Below, piece after piece: positions 1 through 8,750 of a DNA stretch of 64,000 nucleotides (position 1 is the stretch's first letter; the number at the start of each line of letters is the position of its first letter). The translations under genes were made by a program, and so were the position numbers. The stretch covers positions 2,046,001 through 2,110,000 of the forward strand of contig NZ_CP118969.1 of the NCBI RefSeq assembly GCF_029023865.1, written 5' to 3'. Source of the stretch: Lactococcus lactis. GTDB lineage: Bacteria > Bacillota > Bacilli > Lactobacillales > Streptococcaceae. Under the pieces are notes generated by a model that ran no database searches, was not told the DNA's origin, and saw only the letters and a program-made list of their open reading frames with translations.

Positions 1-1
1 T

Positions 2-697
2 TATACAGATCTTGACGAACAAAACAAAATGGATTCTACTCCTTTTTTGACCATCGACCTCACAAATATTAAAGACAATCAATTTTTAGAATTAGCAAAA
101 TTTCATAAAGAAAATTTTGATGTAGATAAAATTACTTCTTCTGCTGCCGAGCTAAAGTATCTTAATAACTTGAAAAATTTCTTATCTGATAACTTAAACG
201 ACCCAACTGAAGGGTTTGTAGCTTATTTGGTATCACAAATATACGACGGAATAAAAACCAAGAGTACTCTTGAAAAATTTTCTCCAATCATTAAAAAAGG
301 CTTCAACCAATTTATTACTGAAAGGGTAAATGAAAAACTTTCGGCAGCTTTGAATACAAGTGTAGAAACAAAGACAATTGATGAATCTGAAGAATTATCA
401 GAAAATACTCCTAACGATGGAATCATTACGACTCCTGAAGAACTTGAAGCTTTCACCGTATTTAAAGTTGCTTCCAAAGACTTCATAGATCCTTCACGTT
501 TATACTATCGTGATACAAAGAGTTATTTTGGAATTTTAATTGATGATAATAATAGAAAATGGGTTTTTAGATTTTATCAAAAAGCGACAAAAAACCTAAT
601 AGAAATTCGTGATGCTGGTACATTTGAGATAGATACCACCATTGATATCGCTTTATATCAAAACGAAATTAAACAAGCTATAGAAAATCATAAATAA
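2..697 (+). CDS. Restriction-endonuclease-like protein, C-terminal part (gene starts left of window)
   Basis: The frame is open to the left edge, so the ATG at 29 is probably internal and 232 codons of the C-terminal part are visible. The visible protein has a helical segment (FVAYLVSQIYDG near residue 80), an acidic linker and a beta-rich end (YFGILIDDNNRKWVFRFYQ). This resembles the C-terminal half of the COG4748-type family annotated as predicted type I restriction enzyme-like proteins. The catalytic N-terminal part is not in view, so activity cannot be judged. It lies in the same integrated element as the Ltp lipoprotein and integrase that follow, which would fit a defence cargo gene. Family assignment is from memory and moderate. 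Confidence 0.5.
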   Translation, partial: YTDLDEQNKMDSTPFLTIDLTNIKDNQFLELAKFHKENFDVDKITSSAAELKYLNNLKNFLSDNLNDPTEGFVAYLVSQIYDGIKTKSTLEKFSPIIKKGFNQFITERVNEKLSAALNTSVETKTIDESEELSENTPNDGIITTPEELEAFTVFKVASKDFIDPSRLYYRDTKSYFGILIDDNNRKWVFRFYQKATKNLIEIRDAGTFEIDTTIDIALYQNEIKQAIENHK

Positions 698-790
698 AAT
701 AAGTTTTTAAAATTTTTGATGCTTAATGCAAATATAAAAACGAGCAATATCTTGATTCTCATAAAAAGCTAGATTAGGAACATAAACATT

Positions 791-1696
791 ATGAAAAAAA
801 TAGCACTTATTGGAGTAACTATGCTTACTGCTATTTCATTAGCTGCATGTTCTCTGAGTAGTAATTCGGGGTCAAAGAATAGCGAAAAAAGCACAACCGA
901 ATCAAGTAATAAACCTACGCTTGAAATTCCTGGGTCTGTTGTCGCAGATAATTCAAAAACTGCTGAAATTACTGGTAAAACAACACCAAATACCAAAGTA
1001 AAAATTGGATATGGTATTATAGGTGATAAAGTGACCTCTGATAAAGATGGTAATTTTACTTTAAAATATGAACTAGACGAAGTAAATGATCAAGATATAG
1101 TTGAAATAACTGCAAAAAATGGTGGTGGTAAAACCACTAAAGAAATTACTATCAAACAGAATCCTGAAGTAATTAAGAAAAAAGAAGCCGATGCCAAAGC
1201 AAAGGCTGACGCAGAAGCTAAGGCTAAAGCTGATGAAGAAGCTAAAGCTAAAGCCGAAGCTGATGCTAAGGCAAAAGAAAAGGCGACAGCTGATTCTAAA
1301 GCAAAAGAGGATGCCGCAGCAAGAGAAAAAGCCACGGCTGACTCTAAAGCAAAAGAGGATGCAGCAAGAAAAGCGGCTGATGAAGCCGCAGCCCGAGAAG
1401 CCGCACTTCCTAGGGAATATAAGGATGCACTTAGCAAAGGAGAGGACTATCTAAGCTATACCGCATTTTCAAAATTGGGTCTTAAAGAACAACTATTATA
1501 CGAAGGGTACCCTGATACCGCTGCTCAATACGCAATTGATAATATAAAGACTGATTGGAATATTCAGGCATTAAAAAAAGCCCAAGATTATTTGAGCTAT
1601 GATTCTTTTTCCGATGCTGGTCTAAGGGAACAATTAATTTATGAACAATTCACCTCAACTGAAGCTGACTATGCAATAGCAAACATTAATAAATAA
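791..1696 (+). CDS. ltp: Ltp-type surface lipoprotein, probable superinfection exclusion
   Basis: 301 aa. The N-terminus is a lipoprotein signal with lipobox LAAC, so Cys20 should be lipidated and the protein anchored outside the membrane. Residues about 40-115 look like a bacterial Ig-like module (VVADNSKTAEITGKTTPNTK). Residues about 130-205 are a charged Ala/Lys/Glu helix built of repeats, probably a stalk. The end carries two copies of the Ltp module (about residues 210-255 and 258-301, each with YLSY, F, GLKEQL/GLREQL and YAI). Such modules are known from the prophage lipoprotein Ltp of Streptococcus thermophilus phage TP-J34, which blocks DNA injection by other phages. The role here is inferred from that homology and from the neighbouring integrase. 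Confidence 0.8.
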   Translation: MKKIALIGVTMLTAISLAACSLSSNSGSKNSEKSTTESSNKPTLEIPGSVVADNSKTAEITGKTTPNTKVKIGYGIIGDKVTSDKDGNFTLKYELDEVNDQDIVEITAKNGGGKTTKEITIKQNPEVIKKKEADAKAKADAEAKAKADEEAKAKAEADAKAKEKATADSKAKEDAAAREKATADSKAKEDAARKAADEAAAREAALPREYKDALSKGEDYLSYTAFSKLGLKEQLLYEGYPDTAAQYAIDNIKTDWNIQALKKAQDYLSYDSFSDAGLREQLIYEQFTSTEADYAIANINK

Positions 1697-1705
1697 CATA
1701 GATAA

Positions 1706-1741
1706 AAATCCACCCTTTCTTTGGACGGAGCGGGCGGATTT
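1706..1741 (+). terminator. Terminator-like hairpin after the lipoprotein gene
   Basis: AAATCCACCC and GGGCGGATTT form a long stem around a 16-base loop, ten bases past the lipoprotein stop codon. There is no strong T-run. A second small hairpin (AAGCTT arms, 1759-1781) followed by TTTTTT is the more classical terminator, just before the integrase. Confidence 0.5.
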
Positions 1742-1801
1742 AAACTATAAAGTAGTACAAAAGCTTTTAAGAAGCTTTTTTACTATACCATTTTATCAGA
1801 A

Positions 1802-2968
1802 ATGAGGTATAAAAATCAAATGTGGATAGAAGATTTAGCGAATGGTAAGTACAAATATTTTGAAAGATATAGAGACCCATTGACAGAAAAATTAAAAAAG
1901 GTTTCTGTTACCCTTGATAAAAAAACTCCACGAGCACAGAAAGTTGCACAGGCAGAACTCCTTGAAAAAATAGAATCTAAAATTAATAACAGTTCTACTT
2001 CCAATGCTAAATTTACAGATATAGCTGAAGAATGGTGGAGCTTTTATAAAAAATCAATAAAACAATCCTCCATTAGTGCTCTTCAAAGTTCTTTTAATTT
2101 TATAATTGATTATTTTGACAAGGAAATTAAAATATCAAATGTTACATCTAAAGTTATACAAAAATTTATAAATGATGCAGACTGTCCTCGTAGCAAGTTA
2201 GAACGCTCAAAATCAACCCTAAATCTTATATTTGATTATGCTGTTGATTTAGAATACATTGAATATAATCCAGCTCGAAAAGCTAAACTTCCAAAAAAGA
2301 TTCAGACAGTAAAGGATTTAGAGAAGATACAAAATAAATACCTTGAACAAAACGAATTAAAAGCCCTACTTTCAGAACTGTACAGCAGGCCAAACACTCG
2401 TAGATTGGCTTTACTTGCTGAGTTCATGTCATTGAATGGATGTCGAATGGGAGAGGCGATAGCTTTAAAAAAAGAAAATTATAAAAGAAGTGAACGAAAA
2501 ATAGACATTCACGGTACTTTAGATAAAACGGTTGGTTATTCAAAAGGAGTTAAAACAACTCCTAAAACCGCATCTAGTTTTAGAACAGTAGATTTGAGTG
2601 ACCGAGAAATAGAGATATTAGACGAAATAATTGAACAAAATAATTTGTCCAAATCTGTAAGAAACGATTATAACGAAATGGGCTATATTTTCGTTTCTAA
2701 GCGTGGTATTCCGTTGCAGACAAACTCCTTTAACCTTGCAATTAAAAGAGCAAATTCTCGCCTTAAATCGCCAATAAACAAGAATCTATCAAGCCATATC
2801 TTCCGTCATACATTAATAAGCTATCTGGCAGAAAACAATGTTCCCCTCAAAGCAATTGTCGATAGAGTAGGACATAAAGACGGAGGTAAGACTACAACAG
2901 CTATATATACTCACGTTACCGAAAATATGAAATCTTCGATAATAGATATACTAAATAAAAAGAACTGA
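1802..2968 (+). CDS. int: Tyrosine-family site-specific integrase
   Basis: 388 aa. It has the usual phage integrase plan: an N-terminal arm-binding AP2-like region (residues 1-50: sheet-rich with YFERYRDPLTEK), a core-binding SAM-like helical domain (about 60-165) and the catalytic domain. The catalytic residues are visible: Arg in NGCRMGEA (about 218), His-x-x-Arg in SHIFRHTLIS (about 338-341), the GHKDGG histidine and the nucleophile Tyr in AIYTHV (about 373). It is complete and should be functional. The gene reads toward the HU gene, and the short space between them is the expected attachment site, so the element lies to the left. Start chosen at ATG 1802; ATG 1820 is possible. Confidence 0.92.
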   Translation: MRYKNQMWIEDLANGKYKYFERYRDPLTEKLKKVSVTLDKKTPRAQKVAQAELLEKIESKINNSSTSNAKFTDIAEEWWSFYKKSIKQSSISALQSSFNFIIDYFDKEIKISNVTSKVIQKFINDADCPRSKLERSKSTLNLIFDYAVDLEYIEYNPARKAKLPKKIQTVKDLEKIQNKYLEQNELKALLSELYSRPNTRRLALLAEFMSLNGCRMGEAIALKKENYKRSERKIDIHGTLDKTVGYSKGVKTTPKTASSFRTVDLSDREIEILDEIIEQNNLSKSVRNDYNEMGYIFVSKRGIPLQTNSFNLAIKRANSRLKSPINKNLSSHIFRHTLISYLAENNVPLKAIVDRVGHKDGGKTTTAIYTHVTENMKSSIIDILNKKN

Positions 2969-2990
2969 GCTTTTGACAGTTCTTTTATTT
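2961..2990 (+). terminator. Integrase terminator
   Basis: AGAACTG ... CAGTTCT is a perfect 7-bp stem with a 9-base loop followed by TTTATTTTAT. It overlaps the integrase stop codon. Confidence 0.8.
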
Positions 2991-2991
2991 T

Positions 2992-3020
2992 ATGCCCCTT
3001 TTGTGCCCATTTTTCATTTT
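2992..3020. other. Probable attachment-site edge of the integrase element
   Basis: Just after the integrase lies GCCCCTTTTGTGCCCATTTTT, with repeated TGCCC/GTGCCC words like the arm-type repeats found beside many lactococcal and streptococcal integrases. The next feature is the HU terminator. The crossover core cannot be fixed without the other end of the element. Confidence 0.4.
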
Positions 3021-3058
3021 AAAAAAAACAAAAAGTACCACGAACTAGCGTGATACTT
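3021..3058 (-). terminator. HU gene terminator
   Basis: On the minus strand AAGTATCACG and CGTGGTACTT form a 10-bp stem with one mismatch, followed by TTTTTGTTTTTTTT. It lies 18 bases after the HU stop. Confidence 0.85.
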
Positions 3059-3076
3059 GATGTTTTATAGCTATAA

Positions 3077-3352
3077 TTATTTAACTGCGTCTTTCAATGC
3101 TTTACCAGCTTTGAATGCAGGAACAACTGTAGCAGCGATTTTGATTGCTTCACCAGTTTGTGGGTTACGTCCTTCACGAGCTGCGCGTTCGCGAGTTTCG
3201 AAAGTACCAAAACCGATCAATTGAACTTTTTCACCTTTTGCAAGGAATTCAGTTACAACTTCACCAAAAGCATTAACTGCTTTTTCTGAATCTTTTTTAG
3301 TCAATCCTGTTTTTGCTGCAACTTCAGCGATAAGATCTTGTTTGTTAGCCAT
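3077..3352 (-). CDS. hup: HU-family nucleoid DNA-binding protein
   Basis: 91 aa, the standard HU length. [20 protein letters not shown] is a typical HU start. The DNA-binding arm motif [12 protein letters not shown] is intact, as is the GFGTFE turn. The ATG at 3352 was chosen because GGAGG lies 11 bases upstream and because this gives the family N-terminus; a start six codons earlier is open. HU dimers bend and compact DNA. The gene is monocistronic, with a promoter at 3402-3430 and its own terminator. The integrated element to the left inserted just beyond that terminator and left the gene intact. Confidence 0.96.
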   Translation of the reverse strand: MANKQDLIAEVAAKTGLTKKDSEKAVNAFGEVVTEFLAKGEKVQLIGFGTFETRERAAREGRNPQTGEAIKIAATVVPAFKAGKALKDAVK

Positions 3353-3401
3353 TTTAGAAATGTCCTCCATTTGTTTTTTACCTTAAACATAGGCAATTTT
3401 C

Positions 3402-3430
3402 ATTTTAGCAAATCTTAGCCTAGTTTGCAA
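3402..3430 (-). promoter_or_regulatory. HU promoter
   Basis: On the minus strand TTGCAA (-35), a 17-base spacer and TAAAAT (-10) preceded by TGC, 50 bases before the HU start. Confidence 0.65.
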
Positions 3431-3456
3431 GTCAAAATGCCATTTTAATGCGTTTT

Positions 3457-4113
3457 TCAGGCTTTTTTCATGAAATCAAAGACAAAATTCCCTTTGGCTA
3501 AATCAATTTGATTCGCTTTAATATAAAGATTACCTGAGACATTTATTTTGGACAAATTAATGACCACTTGATTTTTCTTACTTTCAACTTGAACAAAGTC
3601 TGGCAAGTCGTATGCCTTAACAATTTGCAGAACTTCTGAAGTTGGTAAACTCAAACTTCCAGCAGAAATATTTTGGACAGATAGACTAATTGAACCATCT
3701 GAGAGTGCCAGAGGTTCAAAATAAATATAAAGTGGAATTTTGGTTCCAAAAAGTTTATAAGATGCGTCAAGAACTGCTTGTTGATTAGAAATATAAAACT
3801 TATAAGTCATTTCTTTAGTTTGATAAGTTTCTAAATAACTATTTATCAATTCATTAAGCTGCGAAGTTGTGCTCGTAATCTGAGCAACCTTTTGGTCTGA
3901 ACTATTAGTTGATTTTTGATTGAGAACCGTTTGATCTCTTGGGCTAGTCATGCGAATGGCAATAAACACAACTCCAGCTATATTCAGAGCCAAAAGAATA
4001 ATAAAGAGCCATTTCCAAATAGGACGTTTTTTAAGGCCTTCTTCTTTTTCAGTTTTTGGCTTAGTGGAATTTTTTGTTTTTGATTTTCTTGTTTGATTTT
4101 CGTTATTTTCCAT
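3457..4113 (-). CDS. YpmS-like membrane-anchored protein (DUF2140)
   Basis: 218 aa. A basic, low-complexity N-terminus (residues 1-30) precedes one membrane helix (about 33-53, WKWLFIILLALNIAGVVFIA). The outer part, about 160 residues, resembles the YpmS/DUF2140 family of Firmicutes (FYISNQQAVLDASYKLFGTKIPLYIYFEP). Function is unknown. It is the last gene of a minus-strand cluster with a GH3 glycosidase, an SGNH esterase and DegV; YpmS next to an SGNH esterase (YpmR-like) and DegV is a recurrent Firmicute arrangement, which suggests a cell-envelope or lipid role. Confidence 0.8.
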   Translation of the reverse strand: MENNENQTRKSKTKNSTKPKTEKEEGLKKRPIWKWLFIILLALNIAGVVFIAIRMTSPRDQTVLNQKSTNSSDQKVAQITSTTSQLNELINSYLETYQTKEMTYKFYISNQQAVLDASYKLFGTKIPLYIYFEPLALSDGSISLSVQNISAGSLSLPTSEVLQIVKAYDLPDFVQVESKKNQVVINLSKINVSGNLYIKANQIDLAKGNFVFDFMKKA

Positions 4114-4122
4114 TTTGCTTCT

Positions 4123-5334
4123 CTATTCTACAAGTTTCATTTCTTCTTTTACTTTAATCACTCTTGTGGCTGATTGACTGATTTTTTTAGCAAAGTCTGG
4201 GTCTGCTTTTACCTTTTGCAAAACTTCTGAGATCATTTCTGGAATTTGTGTAGGCTCATTTGCTAAAACAAGGTCATTTCCTGCTGACAATGCTAAAACT
4301 GCCCTTTGACCAGGCGTCCATGATTGTACTTGGACAGCATTTGATAAATCATCTGTAATAACCAAACCATCAAAGCCTAATTGTTTCCGTAGTAAACCAT
4401 CAACCATTTTGGATGAAAAAGCACCGGGAAGATTAGGGTCAATTTTATCATAAATAGCGGTTGCGGACATAATCGAAGGTGTCCCAGAAGAGATTAAATC
4501 TTTGAAAATTTGAACAGATTCGCTATTGGAATTCGTTTGGTCATCTCTAACACCTGCACTGATATCTGTATTGCCTGTCACCGCTCCAAGCCCTGGAAAA
4601 TGTTTAGCAGTTGTCAAAACCTTGGCTGCTTTCATGCCTTCCGTAAATGCTTGAGCATGGCTTATGATACTTGCTTTATCATAAGCATATTGGCGACTCC
4701 AATAGCCAATTGGAGCATTTTGTGGAGCAAAGTCGGCAGATAAAACTTGGTCAGCAACTGGTGCTAAGTCAAAATTCACTCCAGCTGCGTAAAGTTCACT
4801 TCCCCAAGTTTGTGATTCCTTTTGTAATTTATCAGCTGTCCAACTTCCTTGAGTTAATCCATCAGGAATCTGTGAAAAACCCTGACCTTGGAGAACTTGA
4901 ACATTTCCTCCCTCTTGGTCACAGGATATCAAGAGTTTGCGATTAGCCGGTGCTAAGCCTTGTAGTTTGTCAGTAATATCTTTCATTTCTGGGACACTGA
5001 GATTAGAGCGACCAGTCAAAATAATACTACCTACTTGATACTTTTCAATCGCATCAAAAGTTGCCTGAGTATAGTTATTTGCTGGCATTCCTGTCATAAA
5101 TAACTGACCAACTTTTTGTTCCAAAGTCATCTGCTCAATATTTTTATCCATATTTTTTGGGGAAGTTGAACTCCTTTTAGTTTCTGACAATTGACTTTTC
5201 TTTTTTGTTTTAGACGATTCTTGTTCGTTTAAATGCCCCGCCAAACCAAGAACTCCTGATAAAATTAATGCACAACCAAGAACAAGAGCTAGAAAAACAA
5301 CTGGTTTTGCTTTTTTCTTTAAGCGCTTAGTCAT
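4123..5334 (-). CDS. Glycoside hydrolase family 3 protein, NagZ-like, secreted or anchored
   Basis: 403 aa. An N-terminal hydrophobic segment (residues 11-32) gives a signal anchor, followed by a Lys/Ser linker. The GH3 (beta/alpha)8 domain spans about 65-395. The nucleophile is expected in ITDDLSN (about residue 325). The family loop that normally reads KHFPGHGDTxxDSH reads KHFPGLGAVTGNTD here, so the usual catalytic Asp-His dyad is not evident. It may act on N-acetylhexosaminides of peptidoglycan or teichoic acid, or on another beta-glycoside. It overlaps the esterase gene by 4 bases. Confidence 0.8.
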   Translation of the reverse strand: MTKRLKKKAKPVVFLALVLGCALILSGVLGLAGHLNEQESSKTKKKSQLSETKRSSTSPKNMDKNIEQMTLEQKVGQLFMTGMPANNYTQATFDAIEKYQVGSIILTGRSNLSVPEMKDITDKLQGLAPANRKLLISCDQEGGNVQVLQGQGFSQIPDGLTQGSWTADKLQKESQTWGSELYAAGVNFDLAPVADQVLSADFAPQNAPIGYWSRQYAYDKASIISHAQAFTEGMKAAKVLTTAKHFPGLGAVTGNTDISAGVRDDQTNSNSESVQIFKDLISSGTPSIMSATAIYDKIDPNLPGAFSSKMVDGLLRKQLGFDGLVITDDLSNAVQVQSWTPGQRAVLALSAGNDLVLANEPTQIPEMISEVLQKVKADPDFAKKISQSATRVIKVKEEMKLVE

Positions 5335-6191
5335 TTTTGGTTGACCTCCTTATAACTTGCAAATACTGCATCAGCCATAAGTTGATAACCTACGTTATTT
5401 GGGTGGAAATGGTCTTCTGTATAAAGTAAGTTATTGGAAACTGCATCGGATGTACTGCCAGATTCAACCGCTTGTTTATCTCCTGAACCCTTATAAAGTA
5501 AGTCATTGATTGGAATAAAATAAGTGTTCTTTTCTTGACTTACAACGCCAGCAGTCGCTGTATTCCAGCTATCAATCACATTCTGCATGACTGTAAGCTC
5601 AGGAAAATTAAGATAAAAAGGATTGTAAATTCCGAGGACATAAATCTGCGCTTTGGGATTGTCTTCGCGAATTTTATCTAATAATTTTTTCACCCGTGCT
5701 TGATAAAGTTGCTCTGGCTTAGTAAAATCTTTTTCTGTCATTGATGAGAGTTTGCTGACATTATCACGAATGACCTTTAAGACGTCATTTCCTCCAATGG
5801 TAATCGTAATGATATCAGCCTTTTTTAAGCCGTCAGTAATTTTTTTACTTTTCATCATACGATTATAGATTTGAGTACTTGTATCTCCAGCTTTCCCAAA
5901 ATTTTGACTACTGACAGAGCTATCTGTCTTATTCTCAATATCTTTGGCAAATAAAGGGACAAAACCACCTTGTCCTGTGGCATCTCCAACTCCTTCTGTC
6001 AGTGAATCTCCTAAAGCTGCATAAGTCAGATTTTTTTCTGACAGAGTTGAAACTTTTTTGTCAGCTGAAAATCGGTCACCTGCCTTTGGAAAAACAAGCA
6101 AAAAGAATCCTAAAATTAGCAAAATTGCCAGCAACAAGCCGGCAAATGTACGTATAAAATTTTTCATCATATTTTTAGATTTATTATTCAT
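5331..6191 (-). CDS. SGNH/GDSL-type esterase (lysophospholipase L1 family)
   Basis: About 286 aa. One N-terminal membrane helix (about 12-32) is followed by an SGNH hydrolase domain: block I ALGDSLTEGVGD with the nucleophile Ser, block II Gly in NFGKAGDTS, block III GGNDVLK, and block V DHFHPNNVGY with the catalytic Asp-x-x-His. All four blocks are intact, so it should be active outside the membrane on an acyl ester. ATG 6191 is preferred to the TTG two codons upstream. It overlaps the end of degV and the start of the GH3 gene, so these are translationally coupled. Confidence 0.88.
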   Translation of the reverse strand: MNNKSKNMMKNFIRTFAGLLLAILLILGFFLLVFPKAGDRFSADKKVSTLSEKNLTYAALGDSLTEGVGDATGQGGFVPLFAKDIENKTDSSVSSQNFGKAGDTSTQIYNRMMKSKKITDGLKKADIITITIGGNDVLKVIRDNVSKLSSMTEKDFTKPEQLYQARVKKLLDKIREDNPKAQIYVLGIYNPFYLNFPELTVMQNVIDSWNTATAGVVSQEKNTYFIPINDLLYKGSGDKQAVESGSTSDAVSNNLLYTEDHFHPNNVGYQLMADAVFASYKEVNQK

Positions 6192-7020
6192 AATCAATCA
6201 TAATTGCCCAAGCTCCAGGACCTGTGTGTGTGGCAATTGTCGTGTTGGTATCTAAAATTGAAATAGGTTTTTCAACAAATTTTTGCAAAACTTCTTTCGC
6301 TTTTTGTGAAAATTCTAAACCTTGAGCATGAGAAATTCCAATTTCACGGATTTTACGTCCAGAACTACTAATAGAATCTGAAAGTTCTTCAAGCCATTTA
6401 TAAAAAGTTTTACTTCCACGTCCACGTAAAAGAGTACTCAATTCACGGTCTTTCAAAGTTCCAATAACGCGAACTTGTAAAAGACTTCCAAATAGTCCTG
6501 TCATTCGACTAACACGACCACCTTTAACCAAATTTTCTAATGTTGAAAATCCGATAAAAAGCTCTGTATTTTCTCGAATATATTTAATTTTTTCTAAAAT
6601 TTCTTCTTTAGATGCTCCTGCTTTTGCTAGGCGCGCTGCTTCAACCACTTGGAATTTTTGTGCTTGGTCAGTAAAGTCACTATCAATGACCGTTACGTTA
6701 CGACCTGAAAGCATTCCCCCTTGGCGTGCTGCTTCTACTGTTCCTGACAATGCTTCTGTTAAATGAATGGAGATAATCTCATCATCCTCAGCAGCAATTT
6801 TTTCATAAACCTCGGCAAAAACACCAACTGGTGGCTGACTTGTTTTAGGCAAGTTTTTTGATGCAGCCATTTTGACCATGAAATCTTCAAACTTCAAGTC
6901 GTCGTCTGAATACATTGTTCCATCGATCGTTACTGACAACGGAACAATAGTAATGTCAAGTTCACGAGCAATTCCTGGCTCAATCGTAATGGATGAATCT
7001 GTCACAATTTTTATTGGCAT
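6184..7020 (-). CDS. DegV family fatty-acid-binding protein
   Basis: About 278 aa from MPIKIVTDSS, the usual DegV start; longer starts up to 7071 are open. DegV proteins bind a fatty acid and act as the FakB subunit that presents it to the FakA kinase. Visible signatures are IVTDSS at the N-terminus, the TSQPP motif near residue 65, and IHLTEALSGTVEAAR. Neighbours are membrane or envelope genes, in line with lipid metabolism. Confidence 0.88.
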   Translation of the reverse strand: MPIKIVTDSSITIEPGIARELDITIVPLSVTIDGTMYSDDDLKFEDFMVKMAASKNLPKTSQPPVGVFAEVYEKIAAEDDEIISIHLTEALSGTVEAARQGGMLSGRNVTVIDSDFTDQAQKFQVVEAARLAKAGASKEEILEKIKYIRENTELFIGFSTLENLVKGGRVSRMTGLFGSLLQVRVIGTLKDRELSTLLRGRGSKTFYKWLEELSDSISSSGRKIREIGISHAQGLEFSQKAKEVLQKFVEKPISILDTNTTIATHTGPGAWAIMIDYE

Positions 7021-7221
7021 ATTTACTATCTGAACTCCCATTTTTCTCATAGGAGAAAGTCGGCAGTCCAATTCCTTTTCTATACAATTTGTGCTATCAT
7101 ATATTATAACAAATTTTCAGTTGGAAAGAGCAAAAAAGGTTGATAATATTATTTTTTTGATTCCAAAAAGAAATTAAAAATTGCTCAAAAGCTGAATAAA
7201 TCAATAAATTGGAGAGACCAA

Positions 7222-7875
7222 ATGGAAGAAACACAAGGTTCAAAAACCTATCAGATTCTCAATGAGATTTTCAATGCAGTTACTCATGGAGCAGGAACTG
7301 GTCTAGCAATTGCAGCATTAGTTCTCCTTGTCATTAAAGGTGCCGCATCTGGTTCTGCACTTGAAGTGGTTGCTTTTACAATCTATGGAGCTTCGTTAGT
7401 CATTCTTTTTCTATGTTCAACTTTAGCGCACAGTTTACATTTTACTAAAGCAGTCAAAGTCTTTCGAGTTTTTGACCACAACGGAATTTTCTTTTTGATT
7501 GCTGGAACTTATACCCCTTACTGTTTAGTTGCTTTAAACAATTGGCTAGGTTGGATTGTCCTAGCAGTTATTTGGATATGTTCTATTTTAGGGATTGTTT
7601 TAACATCAATCTACTTACCAAAATGGGGTAAAACACCAAAATTATCAACCGTTTTATACGTCGTTCTTGGTTGGATGATTTTAATTGTCATTTATCCTTT
7701 ATGGAACGCCCTGCATCCCGTAGGTTTCTGGCTTTTAGTCGCTGGTGGCGTTGTTTATTCTGTTGGAGCACTCATCTATCACTTTAAATTTCCTTTTGCC
7801 CATGTGGTATGGCACCTCTTTGTTTTACTGGCTGCAATGCTCATGTTCTTCTCTGTTTACCTTTATGTGGGATAA
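7222..7875 (+). CDS. Hemolysin III/YqfA family membrane protein (PAQR-like)
   Basis: 217 aa with seven predicted membrane helices. The family motifs are present: NAVTHGAG near the N-terminus, STLAHSLHF, FDHNGIFFLIAGTYTPYC and HVVWHLFV near the C-terminus. The conserved His residues suggest a metal-dependent site as in PAQR-type hydrolases. Despite the name, hemolysis is not implied. GGAG lies 7 bases before ATG 7222. It is a single gene, convergent with the sugar transporter. Confidence 0.88.
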   Translation: MEETQGSKTYQILNEIFNAVTHGAGTGLAIAALVLLVIKGAASGSALEVVAFTIYGASLVILFLCSTLAHSLHFTKAVKVFRVFDHNGIFFLIAGTYTPYCLVALNNWLGWIVLAVIWICSILGIVLTSIYLPKWGKTPKLSTVLYVVLGWMILIVIYPLWNALHPVGFWLLVAGGVVYSVGALIYHFKFPFAHVVWHLFVLLAAMLMFFSVYLYVG

Positions 7876-7880
7876 GATAA

Positions 7881-7907
7881 AAAACCGTTCGGATGAACGT
7901 TTTTTTA
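7881..7907. terminator. Bidirectional terminator
   Basis: CGTTC-ggat-GAACG with an A-run on one side and TTTTTTT on the other separates the convergent hemolysin-III and sugar permease genes. It overlaps the permease stop codon. Confidence 0.8.
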
Positions 7908-8750
7908 TTTTTCTCCGTCCATTCGAACTCCTTGTAAGAAATAACGGTTAAATATAATATACAAAATGATAATTGGGATAATTGTTAAGATTGAAGCAGC
8001 CATGACGCGATTCCACATCTGTCCGCCTTGATCAGCTGACTGGAGCATTTGTAGACCAACTGTTAAAGTAAATTTGCTCGGTGTATGTAAATATAACATT
8101 GGTGAAAGAAAGTTATTCCAAAATCCCATAAAAACAAAGACTGCCTGCGTTGCGATTGAAGGCTTTGCAAGTGGCATTACAATACGAAAAAATGTTCCAA
8201 CACGAGATAATCCATCAATTCGGGCAGCTTCTTCAACATCTTTTGGAAAGCTTAAGAAAAATTGTCTCATCATAAAGATATTTCCAATATTAATCGCTGC
8301 TGGTAAAATCAGCGCCCAAAAAGTATCTAACATTCCTAAGTTTTTGATAATCAAATAATTGGGAATTAAGAGTACTTGAGCAGGTACCATCATCATGGCT
8401 AAAATTCCATAATAAAATTGTTTACGCCCTGGAAATGTTAATCTTGCTAGACTATATCCTGCCATTGTATTTAGAAAAATATTGATTGCTGTGCCAATAA
8501 CCGAAACTATCACTGAATTAACTAACCATTGCGTAAACATTGAACCAGAAGCTGGACTAAAGAGATATCGGTATTGCTCAATCGTAAAGTGTTTTGAAAA
8601 TAGTGATAAACTTCCACTCGTTATCTCAGATAATGGTTTAAAAGATGCGGCTAAAGCCCACATGAAGGGATAAAAAGTAATAAAAGCATAAACAATTAAA
8701 ATCACATAGAGCAGCGTTCGAAGCAGACTCTGTTTTCTAGTTCTTTTCAA
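7905..8750 (-). CDS. Sugar ABC transporter permease, MalG/CUT1 type
   Basis: 281 aa with six membrane helices. The EAA loop, which contacts the ATPase, reads EEAARIDGLSRVGTFFRIVMPLAKP (about 190-215). It is the last gene of the GH65/ABC locus and overlaps the other permease gene by 14 bases. No ATPase gene is present, so the complex probably borrows a shared MsmK/MalK-type ATPase encoded elsewhere, as is usual for CUT1 importers in this group. Confidence 0.92.
   Translation of the reverse strand: MKRTRKQSLLRTLLYVILIVYAFITFYPFMWALAASFKPLSEITSGSLSLFSKHFTIEQYRYLFSPASGSMFTQWLVNSVIVSVIGTAINIFLNTMAGYSLARLTFPGRKQFYYGILAMMMVPAQVLLIPNYLIIKNLGMLDTFWALILPAAINIGNIFMMRQFFLSFPKDVEEAARIDGLSRVGTFFRIVMPLAKPSIATQAVFVFMGFWNNFLSPMLYLHTPSKFTLTVGLQMLQSADQGGQMWNRVMAASILTIIPIIILYIIFNRYFLQGVRMDGEK

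Noticed and set aside
1190-1400. Tandem DNA repeats
   Set aside because: The repeats are codon-level repeats of the AKAEADAKA-type stalk of the lipoprotein, not an independent element.
1090-1437. Long Ala/Ser-rich minus-strand ORF and Lys-rich plus-strand ORF over the lipoprotein gene
   Set aside because: They are frame shadows of the repetitive Ala/Lys/Glu stalk; no ribosome-binding site and low-complexity translation.
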